A stretch of 64,000 nucleotides of DNA. Origin: Spirosoma linguale DSM 74 (GTDB taxonomy: Bacteria > Bacteroidota > Bacteroidia > Cytophagales > Spirosomataceae). The position numbers were made by a program, and so were the translations under genes. The notes beneath the pieces were generated by a model. It saw nothing but the letters and a program-made list of their open reading frames with translations. It was not told where the DNA came from and searched no databases. Location of the stretch: assembly GCA_000024525.1 (NCBI GenBank), contig CP001769.1, forward strand, positions 1,970,001 through 2,034,000. The letters are read 5' to 3'. Below, in pieces: positions 17,095 through 26,800 of the stretch (position 1 is its first letter; every line of letters begins with the position of its first letter).

Positions 17095-18108
17095 TTAGTC
17101 AAGCAGGTTTTTGTAACCGGCGTCCTTCTGCGGAGCGGGACCGAGGTTGATGGGCTGGGCCGGAGCATCCAGCTGTACCATTTTGAACTCGCCCTTGTTA
17201 TAGGCTTCTAATAAAGCCTCGCCTTTGTCGGACAGAATACCGTTCTGAATATCGACACCGTTGATGAAGTCCATCGAAAGGTCCATCGCGCGTTTCATTT
17301 CGCCGAGTTTCATGCTCATGTCGTCCTGAATGTATTCCATCGACTGATCGAAGTAAAACTTCTTGTCGGGATCGCCTTTAAAGATGCTGACCGCCGTTTT
17401 CAGCGCGTTCGAACTGTCTTTAACAATCTGGTATTCGGTTTCCTTAAGCCGGACTTTAATTTCGGTTTCCTTAATAATGTAGTCGGCACTTTGGTTGACC
17501 TTCTCCATAAAGGCCAGCACATTTTTCATGTTGCGCTGAAGGGGCAGCAGTTTTTCGTTCATTTCCTGCAAACCGGCTCCTTCAATCGTTGCCAGTTGAG
17601 CCGTTTCGCGCATACCGGGTTTGTCGCTCAGGGAGTTGGCTTTGTTGGCTTCGGCGAACTTCTGCTTGATCGCTTCGTTGTTCTCATTGATCTTTTTGTT
17701 CAGTTTCACCAGCTGCCCGGCCAGGATATTGATCTGCCCCTGCATTTTCTCCCGCTTGTCTTTCAAATCCTGAATGTAGATTTTCATGATCGCGATGGGG
17801 TTTAGCTGGATAACCGTACCCGTAAGACTCCGCATCAGCGATTTGAACAGGAAAAACACTGCCGTCCGCACATCTTTGCTCGTGAACAGGAAAATCAGAA
17901 CCCCGAGAGCACCCAGCAGGAGGGAGAGTTCGAGGATGTTTGACGTTACACGAATCAGGAATTCAATGATTCGGTTGAAGTAGACCAGGCCGAGTCCGGC
18001 CATACCGGCCAGCACAATCATGCCCAGAACACCTTCGGGGCGGCTCCAGAACGAACGCTTTTCTGCGTCTGCACTGCCGCCAAGTTGAGAAAAATCAGGA
18101 GTTGCCAT
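17095..18108 (-). CDS. Membrane protein with long coiled coil
   Basis: 337 residues. Two neighbouring membrane helices (about 28-48 and 55-77) are followed by a predominantly helical, Lys/Glu/Gln-rich region (about 105-270) with heptad character (KREKMQGQINILAGQLVKLN) and a soluble tail ending PQKDAGYKNLLD. No enzymatic motif is seen. The layout recalls PspA- or flotillin-associated membrane scaffold proteins, but I cannot assign it to a family. It sits between the other coiled-coil gene and the ASKHA-like gene on the same strand, with gaps of about 100 bp. Confidence 0.65.
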   Translation of the reverse strand: MATPDFSQLGGSADAEKRSFWSRPEGVLGMIVLAGMAGLGLVYFNRIIEFLIRVTSNILELSLLLGALGVLIFLFTSKDVRTAVFFLFKSLMRSLTGTVIQLNPIAIMKIYIQDLKDKREKMQGQINILAGQLVKLNKKINENNEAIKQKFAEANKANSLSDKPGMRETAQLATIEGAGLQEMNEKLLPLQRNMKNVLAFMEKVNQSADYIIKETEIKVRLKETEYQIVKDSSNALKTAVSIFKGDPDKKFYFDQSMEYIQDDMSMKLGEMKRAMDLSMDFINGVDIQNGILSDKGEALLEAYNKGEFKMVQLDAPAQPINLGPAPQKDAGYKNLLD

Positions 18109-18217
18109 CTAAGGATTTACGATTTTTGAGATAGAGTTCAGGCTTGCAAAATGGGTGAAGACGTGGTCGTTATTGACGTTAATAATGTACCGCGCAACGT
18201 CACCTGTATTTCGCAAA

Positions 18218-18931
18218 TCATTTCAGATACTGTGCCATTTTGGCGATATCGTCTTTAATCTGGTTTATAAAGTGCGCGAAGGTCGACTCATAATTTTGCC
18301 GGTTTTGCGTGATTTTGGCACTTTGTTCCGAGATTTCGCCCGTGATTGCCGTCAGGCGGTTTGTGTTGGCGTCGATCTGTTTCTGAATCTCAACCAACTG
18401 TTTTTCCAGCGCATTGTTTTCTGTTTGCAGCCGTTTCTCTTCGTTTTGCAACCCGCCTACGCGTTCGGCCAACGCCGTTTCAACACTCTTGCTGAACCCC
18501 TCGCGGTCTTTGTTCAGGGCCGAAATGTAGCCATTCGCCGTGTTATTCAGTACGCTTGGGTCGCTGCTTCCCCCGAGTGCCTTAAAACTCGCCCAGGCTG
18601 CCTGAAACTGTTTGTCTTCAGACAAGCCGAGGTTGCTCAGGCTCCGCAGAGTTTCCCGAAACTCAAAATAATCCGGACCCGGCGGGTTATTCTGCGCGAG
18701 TACATTGGCAAAGTGCTCGGCAAACTTCGAGTCTACCGCACCGGTCGCACCGGCGGGGGTACTATCCGCTGAAGGTGCCGAGGGTATTGCGGGCGAACCC
18801 ATAACGGGGGGCGAAGGCCGCGGAGAAGCTGGCGCCGGTGCCGGTGATGTATCCGTAGCAATAGCGGGCTCTTCTTCTTTGACGAAGAAACTCAGAATTT
18901 TGCGACCAAGTGATTTATCAGGTTCTGCCAT
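18218..18931 (-). CDS. Cytoplasmic coiled-coil protein with Pro/Ala-rich linker
   Basis: 237 residues. A short basic/hydrophobic start (MAEPDKSLGRKILSFFVKEE) is followed by a disordered Pro/Ala/Ser-rich stretch (about 24-65), a helical domain (about 68-150, FAEHFANVLAQNN to NTANGYISALNKD) and a coiled coil (about 160-215, EKRLQTENNALEKQLVEIQK). No signal peptide or membrane helix. It is the first gene of the group that continues with the membrane coiled-coil protein and the ASKHA-like protein, which suggests a shared structural role at the membrane. Function unknown. Confidence 0.65.
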   Translation of the reverse strand: MAEPDKSLGRKILSFFVKEEEPAIATDTSPAPAPASPRPSPPVMGSPAIPSAPSADSTPAGATGAVDSKFAEHFANVLAQNNPPGPDYFEFRETLRSLSNLGLSEDKQFQAAWASFKALGGSSDPSVLNNTANGYISALNKDREGFSKSVETALAERVGGLQNEEKRLQTENNALEKQLVEIQKQIDANTNRLTAITGEISEQSAKITQNRQNYESTFAHFINQIKDDIAKMAQYLK

Positions 18932-19171
18932 AGGGGTCTATTGTTTCGGGGTCACCCGGTAGCGGGATGCCCGTTCGTTGAAAGACTGAACAATGTTACG
19001 AGGTTCCAGCCATTCCTACAATATCACATTTGGCCGAACGGTTGCCGGACTTGACAAAATGCTACAGGGCATGACGGCTTATTCTCCGTATCGGTCGGCA
19101 GGGAATCATGCCGTTCATTTCATCCTGTCCGTTCCTTAAGCAGGACCGAAACCCCTGGTATCCGCCATTGC

Positions 19172-19849
19172 TTACTCCCCGAGCCACGTCTCCATCCGTT
19201 CTCTGAACGTGGCTACTTTGGGTTCCGAAACGAGGTGGATGTACATATTGTATGGGTTGTGGCGGTAATAATCCTGGTGATACGTTTCGGCAGGGTAGAA
19301 GGCCACAAAAGGTACGACCTGCGTAACAACCCGGCCCTGGTGGTGCCCAGACGCGTTTTCTCGCTGAATGGCCGCATTGATACGGGCCTTTTCCTGGGGT
19401 GTGCGATAGAAAACAGCCGACCGATAATGCTTGCCTATATCAGGCCCCTGCCGATTGAGTTGGGTAGCGTCGTGACCAGCAAAAAAAGCATCCAGCAAAA
19501 CGTCGTACGAAATAACGGCAGGGTTATAGTAAACCTGAACGGCTTCGGCATGACCGGTCTGGTCGGTGCCTACCTGCTCGTAGGTCGGGAAGGCAAGGTC
19601 ACCACCGGCATAGCCCGAAATAACGGCCCGAACCCCTTTTAATACCCGCATTTCCTCCTGAACGGCCCAAAAACAACCACCGGCAAAGGTGGCTACGGAT
19701 TCACCTGGTTGCAGGGTCGGCAGCTTCGCCGGGCTGACGTCGATAGCGGTGCTGGCTTTCGACGCATCCGTTCGCTGCCGACAGCCGGTAAAAGAAAGTG
19801 TACCGACAATTAGCCATCCGACCAGTAGCAGAAACGTTTTTTGAGTCAT
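19172..19849 (-). CDS. msrA: Peptide-methionine (S)-S-oxide reductase, lipid-anchored
   Basis: 225 residues. The N-terminus is a lipoprotein signal with lipobox LSFTGC (Cys23). The MsrA domain starts near residue 50 with the active-site motif GGCFW (Cys59), then GYAGG and the conserved GHAEAVQVYY, PAVISYDVLLDAFF and YHQDYY segments. MsrA reduces methionine-S-sulfoxide in proteins. The lipid anchor places it outside the cytoplasm, so it probably repairs envelope proteins. It is divergent from miaE. Confidence 0.93.
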   Translation of the reverse strand: MTQKTFLLLVGWLIVGTLSFTGCRQRTDASKASTAIDVSPAKLPTLQPGESVATFAGGCFWAVQEEMRVLKGVRAVISGYAGGDLAFPTYEQVGTDQTGHAEAVQVYYNPAVISYDVLLDAFFAGHDATQLNRQGPDIGKHYRSAVFYRTPQEKARINAAIQRENASGHHQGRVVTQVVPFVAFYPAETYHQDYYRHNPYNMYIHLVSEPKVATFRERMETWLGE

Positions 19850-19866
19850 AGTAGTTAGCGTGTGTT

Positions 19867-19874
19867 TATCTTTG
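19867..19874 (+). promoter_or_regulatory. -7 box of the miaE promoter
   Basis: TATCTTTG matches TAnnTTTG and lies 43 bases before the miaE ATG, in the short gap divergent from msrA. Confidence 0.5.
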
Positions 19875-19917
19875 TATTTATTGACCCGTATCCATCACTG
19901 ACAAATCCTTACGCCTT

Positions 19918-20514
19918 ATGTCGCTTACGACCTTAGGTCTCGAACTCCCCACCGACCCGCGCTGGGTTGATATTGCTGGCATGAATATCGGCGAAATTCT
20001 GATCGACCACGCCTGGTGTGAGCAGAAAGCTGCATCATCGTGCATTTCCCTCATTGTTATGTATACCGATAAAGTCGAGCTGGTGGAGGTGCTGACGCCC
20101 ATCGTTGCCGAGGAGTGGGGCCATTTTCAGCGGGTATTGAAAGAGCTGCGCAAACGGAATATCCGACTGGGAAGGCAGCGTAAGGACGAATATGTGAATG
20201 AACTGCGGTCGCGTCTGCGCCGATCCATTGGCGACCAGCATGAGCAGATGATGGATAACCTGCTCATCAACGCCCTGATCGAAGCCCGAAGCTGCGAGCG
20301 CTTTAAGCTCCTCTCGGAACATATTGCCGACGAAAGCCTACGGAAGTTTTACCGTGAACTGATGATTTCTGAAGCCGGACATTACCGAACATTCATCGAA
20401 CTCGCCGAAACCTACCTGCCAGCCAGCCGCGTTCGCGAACGCTGGAAAGAGTTTCTGGCCGTAGAGGCCGATATAATGGCTACTATGGACGTTCGCGCTG
20501 ACCGAATGCATTGA
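19918..20514 (+). CDS. miaE: tRNA-(ms2io6A37) hydroxylase
   Basis: 198 residues. Diiron ferritin-like four-helix protein that hydroxylates the isopentenyl group of ms2i6A at position 37 of tRNAs reading U-starting codons. Ligand motifs are visible: HAWCEQKAASSC in helix A, EEWGHFQRVL in helix B, EARSCERFKLL in helix C and SEAGHYRTF in helix D. Length and order match MiaE. It has its own promoter and is followed by a 24-bp perfect hairpin. Confidence 0.9.
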   Translation: MSLTTLGLELPTDPRWVDIAGMNIGEILIDHAWCEQKAASSCISLIVMYTDKVELVEVLTPIVAEEWGHFQRVLKELRKRNIRLGRQRKDEYVNELRSRLRRSIGDQHEQMMDNLLINALIEARSCERFKLLSEHIADESLRKFYRELMISEAGHYRTFIELAETYLPASRVRERWKEFLAVEADIMATMDVRADRMH

Positions 20515-20516
20515 TT

Positions 20517-20572
20517 GTCAATTCTGGCGAAACAGATTGACGAATTTATCAATCTGTTTCGCCAGAATTGAC
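20517..20572 (+). terminator. 24-bp perfect hairpin after miaE
   Basis: Arms 20517-20540 and 20549-20572 are perfect complements with an 8-nt loop, starting three bases after the miaE stop codon and ending just before the next promoter. Confidence 0.8.
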
Positions 20573-20584
20573 TGGCGAGTGGGT

Positions 20585-20592
20585 TATCTTTA
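20585..20592 (+). promoter_or_regulatory. Probable -7 box of the AddB-like gene
   Basis: TATCTTTA, one mismatch from TAnnTTTG, 38 bases before the ATG at 20631. Confidence 0.4.
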
Positions 20593-20630
20593 CTGTTCGG
20601 CTGAAAACGAATTCGACTCACCGACCACTA

Positions 20631-23600
20631 ATGACTTTTCTTCAACAAACGGCCCAACGCATTTTTGACACCCATGGTCCCAGCTTAAACGATGTTTGGG
20701 TAATCTTGCCCACCCGCCGGGCTGTGTCTACCTTCCTGGATGAGCTGGCCGCCCTTTCTGACAGGCCCTTTCTGGCCCCCCACGCACTTGCGGTCGATGA
20801 TTTTATCACCCAGGCAGCGGGCGTTCAACTGATTGATTCGGTTAGTTTACTTTTCGAGTTATACGACGTTTTTAAAGAAATTGACCCGCTGGTCGAGTTT
20901 GAGCAGTTTATCGGCTGGGCATCCATACTGCTCTCCGATTTCGACCGTATTGATCAATACCTCGTCAATCCCCACGAGTTATTCAGCTACCTGACAGCCG
21001 CCAAAGCACTCGAACGCTGGCAGGTCGACATGCCTTCGTCCGCCAAACCGATTGTCGAGACGCCCGGCACGACCCGATACTTCAAACTGTTCGAGAATAT
21101 ACATACAGCCTACCACGCCCTTCACCAGCGCCTGAACGAGCAGCGACTGGCCTATCGGGGAATGGCCTACCGGCTACTGGCGCAGCAGGTTGAACCCTTG
21201 ATTCGGGATAATCTGGCCTATGAGCGGGTGTATTTTGTGGGATTCAATGCCCTGAGTAAAGCAGAAGAGCACATTATCCGGGTGCTGGTCGATGCCAAAA
21301 AAGCTGAACTGATCTGGGATGCCGACCTGTATTACATGAATGACCGGCGGCAGGAAGCCGGCGAATTTCTGCGACGATATAAGGACAATGGCTGGCTTTT
21401 TTCGAGACAAAACCATGCCGATCTGGCGCAACTGTCTAATAACCTGCTAGGTTCTGAAAAAAATATCCGCGTCGTTGGCGTACCCAATGCCAGCATGCAA
21501 ACCAAGGTAGCGGGTAAGATTTACAGCGAATGGCAACGGGCCGATAGTGCAGTGCCACGCGATGCTGCAACGCCCTCGCCAAAGACCGCTATCGTACTGG
21601 CTGACGAAACACTTCTGGTGCCCGTGTTATACGCGCTGGATGAAAACGTGACCGACCTGAACGTTACTATGGGTTTGTCGTTGCGTTCGTCGCTGTTGTT
21701 TACCCTGGTCGACACGTTGTTTGAGATGCAGCGGACGGTCCATGAGTTCCGTACCAAAGACGGGCGCGACCTCAAGATCCCCAAGTTTCACCATCGCCAC
21801 GTCGTAAAACTCCTTAACCACCCCTTCCTGAAGCAGTACGAGCGTATACGGGGGCTGATGTGGCCGGGCGATGTACTGTCGACAGGGGAAATTTTACCGC
21901 CCGAACCGCTCTTCCAGTGGATCGCCAAGGAGATTGTGAAAAATCAGCGGGTATACCTGACCGAGCGGGACATGCTGGAACTGGGGCAGGATGACCCACT
22001 CGTGCGGGTGCTGTTCAGGCGTTGGCCCAATGAAGAGCCCATGAAGGCCATTCGTACGTTTTATGACCTGATCGAGTTACTGCGCGACGTGTATCGTACC
22101 AGTCAGGATGCCATCGAGATCGAGTACCTATACCTTTTCTTTACCCTGCTCAAACAGCTGGAAGCAACGCTGGACAGGCAGGGCGAAGGAGCACAAGGGG
22201 CCGGGCGCGGAGTACCGGTGCCCAAGGCGCGAAATAGAGGGCAGGGGGGAACCGCCATCCTGGATACGGGCGCCCCGGTTCCCATGCTACACGTCCACGA
22301 ACCGTCGGCCGCCGTTACCGTGCGCAGCCTGAAACAGTTTTTGTACGAACTGATTCGGCAAACGAGTATTCCCTTTACCAGCGAAGGGAAGAGCCAGTTG
22401 CAGATCATGGGTATGCTCGAAACACGGGCTCTGGATTTTGACCGGGTTATTATTCTGTCAGTGAACGAAGGGATTCTGCCGCAGTCCAGAAAGTTAAACT
22501 CGCTTATTCCGTTCGATATAGCCGCCGATGAAAACATAAAGCTGCCTACTTATAGCGAACAGGAGGCCGTGATGGCGTACCACTTTTACCGGTTGCTGCA
22601 ACGGGCCAGCGAAGTGGTGCTCTTGTACACAACCTCGACAGATGCGTACGGGAATAGCAAAGGTGAGCCAAGCCGCTTTATCCGCCAGCTGGAACACGAG
22701 CTGGTGCCCCGCTCTAACGGACTCGTTCGGATAAGCTACCCAACGGTTCGTTTCGGTCGGACAAGCGAGAAAAAGGAAACCAGTCTGACCGAGCTGAGTG
22801 TGCCCAAAACGGAATCGGTGCGGGACGGTCTGATCAATCTGCTCATAACGAAAGGGTTGTATCCATCTTACCTGAATCAGTTCGTGAGCTGTTCCATGCG
22901 GTTTTACTTCAGCCGGATTGTAAATATTAGTGAGGAAGAAGACATCGAAGAGAAAATGGGAGCGGCTGAGTTCGGAAGCTGGCTGCACAAAGTGATGGAG
23001 CGGCTAGACCTTGAGTACCGCCTGAAGGCGCTGCCCATCGACGAGTCGATCATTAAAATGCTGCTCGAAGAAGAGTTTGCCAGTACCAACAAAGGCCGGG
23101 TTATCGAGTCGGGCATGAACCTGCTGCTCTACGACCTGGCACAGAAACTCATGCTCGACTTTCAGCGTCAGCAGAATGCGCTTCCTGGTTTGACCGTTAT
23201 CGGAACGGAGCAAACCCTCGAAACGTATTTGACTGTATCCATTGAAGGGCGTGGGGCCGTTCGGGTGCGGATAGCGGGTAAAGTAGACCGTATCGAACGT
23301 CTGGGTGATCAAATTCGAATTGTCGATTATAAAACGGGCAAAGTCGACCTGTCCGAAAAAACGCCCAAAGACCTGAGTGATCGATTACTGAACGATGGGG
23401 GCGACGATGCGGGTAAGATGCGGCAGTTGTGGCTGTACCGGTATCTGGCCCTTAAAAACATTAGCGAGTATGGTGGTTTGCCCCGCGACCGGGCTAAACG
23501 GGATATTTTTAATGCGGAGGGTATGCCTGTCGAAGCTGGCTTTTATTCGTTCCGGGATGTGAATGGGGGCTTTAAAACAAACCCTGTTCGCTTCGGAGAC

Positions 23601-23750
23601 AATGATAGCCCTGGTCAGTACATCGAAGATTCGGAGGATTTACTTCGCCAATTGATACAACAACTGCTCGACCCTGAACAACCGTTCAGGAAAACGGACC
23701 AGATTGAGACCTGCCAGTTTTGTGATTATAAGGGTATTTGCGGGCGATAA
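20631..23750 (+). CDS. AddB-like PD-(D/E)XK nuclease with iron-sulfur motif
   Basis: 1039 residues from the ATG at 20631 (MTFLQQTAQRIF); the frame is open further up to 20568 but that part crosses the promoter. The N-terminal half is an inactive-helicase-like region (WVILPTRRAVSTFLDEL near the start, LQIMGMLETRALDFDRVIILSVNEGILPQ in the middle). The C-terminus is a RecB-type nuclease with GKVDRIERLG and IVDYKTGK as the active-site D and D-x-K. One cysteine (QFVSCSMRFYF) before and three at the end (CQFCDYKGIC) form the 4Fe-4S staple of AddB. It should process DNA double-strand ends with a partner helicase-nuclease, which is not in this window. Residues about 517-553 are a Gly/Pro-rich insertion. 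Confidence 0.88.
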   Translation: MTFLQQTAQRIFDTHGPSLNDVWVILPTRRAVSTFLDELAALSDRPFLAPHALAVDDFITQAAGVQLIDSVSLLFELYDVFKEIDPLVEFEQFIGWASILLSDFDRIDQYLVNPHELFSYLTAAKALERWQVDMPSSAKPIVETPGTTRYFKLFENIHTAYHALHQRLNEQRLAYRGMAYRLLAQQVEPLIRDNLAYERVYFVGFNALSKAEEHIIRVLVDAKKAELIWDADLYYMNDRRQEAGEFLRRYKDNGWLFSRQNHADLAQLSNNLLGSEKNIRVVGVPNASMQTKVAGKIYSEWQRADSAVPRDAATPSPKTAIVLADETLLVPVLYALDENVTDLNVTMGLSLRSSLLFTLVDTLFEMQRTVHEFRTKDGRDLKIPKFHHRHVVKLLNHPFLKQYERIRGLMWPGDVLSTGEILPPEPLFQWIAKEIVKNQRVYLTERDMLELGQDDPLVRVLFRRWPNEEPMKAIRTFYDLIELLRDVYRTSQDAIEIEYLYLFFTLLKQLEATLDRQGEGAQGAGRGVPVPKARNRGQGGTAILDTGAPVPMLHVHEPSAAVTVRSLKQFLYELIRQTSIPFTSEGKSQLQIMGMLETRALDFDRVIILSVNEGILPQSRKLNSLIPFDIAADENIKLPTYSEQEAVMAYHFYRLLQRASEVVLLYTTSTDAYGNSKGEPSRFIRQLEHELVPRSNGLVRISYPTVRFGRTSEKKETSLTELSVPKTESVRDGLINLLITKGLYPSYLNQFVSCSMRFYFSRIVNISEEEDIEEKMGAAEFGSWLHKVMERLDLEYRLKALPIDESIIKMLLEEEFASTNKGRVIESGMNLLLYDLAQKLMLDFQRQQNALPGLTVIGTEQTLETYLTVSIEGRGAVRVRIAGKVDRIERLGDQIRIVDYKTGKVDLSEKTPKDLSDRLLNDGGDDAGKMRQLWLYRYLALKNISEYGGLPRDRAKRDIFNAEGMPVEAGFYSFRDVNGGFKTNPVRFGDNDSPGQYIEDSEDLLRQLIQQLLDPEQPFRKTDQIETCQFCDYKGICGR
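22209..22286 (+). repeat. 60-nt in-frame insertion bounded by imperfect direct repeats
   Basis: Within the AddB-like gene, 18-nt segments at 22209-22226 and 22269-22286 match at 13 of 18 bases, exactly 60 bases apart, encoding GVPVPK and GAPVPM. The stretch is GC-rich and codes for a low-complexity segment between normal family motifs. Confidence 0.4.
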
Positions 23751-23856
23751 GCAACTTAGCAATGAGGATGGCCTTACGATTGAAAAAAACCATAAACGGT
23801 AACTAGTACAGCAATGGCTCACTTCCCGTCTGTCCAGTGGGTACAGGTAATGTGCA

Positions 23857-26800
23857 TCAATTTTGAATTGGTATCGTGATGGTAAAGGTCGTTCCTACGC
23901 CTACTTCACTGTTGACCTCAATGTGCCCCTGTTGTAAATGCATATACTCCCGGCAAATAGCCAGACCCAGACCCGTTCCGTTGATTTGCCGGGCATTGCT
24001 GGCCCGAAAGAATTTACTGAACAGATTCGGTAATTCATGGGCCGGTACGCCAATACCCTTATCGCTCACGCTTATAAACACTGAACCCGGGGTATATCGG
24101 ACTGTCAACAAAGGATCGGCTGAAGAAAACTTAAATGCATTCGCTAACAGGTTGATCAGTACATGACTCATCAGTTTAGTGTCTACCCAAACCGCCATGG
24201 GCTCTCCAATCATAGCTTGCTGTACACTTCGTCCGTCGGCCTGATTGCTGAAGGTCGATACGATCACGTCTTGTATAAATGTCTTCAGATCAGTCTTCTG
24301 TAAATTTACCTGTACTTTACCTTCCTCCAGCTTACTGAGTGTTAAGGTATCCATGATAAGTTCCTCCAGGAACGTAATCTGTTGGGAAATCTGACCCGTA
24401 TATTTCTGGATTATATTGTTGAAAGGAAATTCATTGTTCTTACTGATGTAATACTGAATCAGGTCGATACTGGATTGGATGGACGTTAATGGAGTTCGGA
24501 ACTGATGGGAAGCAATGGAAATGAACTGAGACTTCAGCGTGTTTAGAGACCGCTCTTTTTCCAGCGACTCCGATAGGAGTCGTTTGTTCTCAACAACGTT
24601 CGTAATGTCGGTGCCAACGCCGATTCGGCCGGACTGTTTACCGTATCCCCTCTCCATGGTAAACAAACGCACATGAAAGTAGCGAAGGCTACCATCTTGG
24701 TGGCGAGCCCTGAATTGAAAGTCCGTTCCGGGTTCGGGCTGCCGAAAAGCCTGTATAAGCAAGGGTTGATCTTCTTCCGGGACAATAGATAACAAAGCCC
24801 TGGGGTTTTGATACAACTCGGCCATTGAAATACCGCTCAGCCGCTCAAAGGCCGAATTCATGTACAGCACATCCAGGTTTTCGCTGTCGCGTATCCAGAA
24901 TAGCTCATCGAGATTTTCCGCAATAGCACGAAACCGCTGCTCACTTTCACGCAGCGCTTCTTCCGCCAGTTTTCGTTCGGTAATATCGGTTAGTGTACCG
25001 GTAGTGCCTGTAAGTTCGTTATCTTCATTGACCGTTACCCGGGCGAACACCTCAATCCAGCGGTAGCCGCCTGCTTTACTGACATAACGAATCTCATGTC
25101 GGCAATAGCTTTTCTGGCGTGCCATCAGCGGCTCAAATAATTCCAGGTTTCGTTTCTGATCCTCGGGGAAGACATATTCCAGAAACGAAGTACCCAGCGA
25201 CTCGGCAATGCTAAACCCTGTAATTTCCTCCCAGGCAGGATTTAGATAGGTCCACATGCCAAATGTATCGGTCTGAAATACCGCTTCTTTTAAATTATCG
25301 ACCAGCGAGCGGTAGCGTAATTCACTTTCCTGTAAAGAATGCTCCGCCTGGCGTTGGCTTGTTTGATCGATAACAACGCCAATCATCCGGCGAACCGAGT
25401 CATATTCACCCTCAAACCGTATCCCATCGACTTTGAGATAATATGTCGTTTGGGTATCTGGCTTGTAAACACGAAAGCTAAGGTCGGCTATGGACTTTCC
25501 CTGTCGAACAGACTCGATTGTCTGATTAACTAATGCCAGATCGGCCTTATGGATCAATGACAGAAAATCATTAATGTGCTTAAGGCAGCCCTTTTCAAAA
25601 AAGCTGAAATAAGCGTAAAAATGTTCATCCAGTATCAGTTCATCGGTTAACAGATTCCACTCCCATATGCCAAGCTTTCCTGCTTTTATTGCCAGATCGG
25701 TTCGGTGTTGGGTTTTCGTGAGTGCTTCTTCAATGCTCTTGAGCGACGAGATATCCGTTACTATATCCACGAATCCCAACAGGGTATTCTGATCATCGTA
25801 AAGACCGCTAACCGTCGACAGTACCGGAATGATCTGACCAGACTTGGTCTGAATCAAATTCTCGCGTCGTATAAAGCCATATTGTTTGGCATACGCCATA
25901 ACCGTGTTCTCGTCGGTTAGCGACTGATCGTCAAGTAAGGGTCTGAGCTGGTCTACCTGTCTATGATGAACGGACGGTTCACGCAGAAAACCGGGTGTTC
26001 GCTTCCCCACCAGTTCGTCGGCCTGATAGCCGGTTAACGTTTCCAGTGCCGGATTAACCAGTTGAATAACCCCCTGGCTATCCGTGGCGCTAATGCCCAG
26101 TCCGGCATAAGTCAGTATTGCCTGCTGGAAAGCTGAAAGCTGACGCAGATCGGCCGTACGTTCGGCGATCCGTTGTTCGAGGTTCAGATTTGCCTGCCGT
26201 AAGTCCGCTTCCGTCCGTTTCAACCGTGTGATGTCCTGAATCGTGAAGAGAACATCACCACCCACTCGCAGCAGTGTAAAACTTCCCCATCGCTGGCTGT
26301 TTCTGATATCATCCAGCATTTCAAAGTGCAGCGTAACATTAGTACAGACTACGTCGACCAGCTTGGCAAAAATACCATTGGTTAATAAGTGCGGAAAAAG
26401 TGTTAATAGCGACTTTTCCAGCATAGTTTGCTGACTACAACCGGTAATGAGCGAATTTTGGGGGTTAGTGATCAGGTAACGGAAATCAGTAATTTGTCCG
26501 TCCTCATAGATTGGCCTTAGTAAGGAAAGACCCGCTGGGCTGGAATCTACAACGGCCTGTAATAGCTGATTTAATTCGATTAAGTCATTCGGCTGGTCAG
26601 CGTTTACTGGACCACCGATGCCATGATAATGATCGGCTATTGAAACCTTGTCACTCTCGCTCACCTGAAGGACCAGTTGCCGACCCATTCGAAGGATGGT
26701 CAATGAAACCCATCGGTTCGCCTTGTGTAAGTAATAATTGCCCTGGCGTGGGTCGCCGTCTTTTAGTACGGCCTCTAACTGGCCCGAAAGATCGTCTGCC

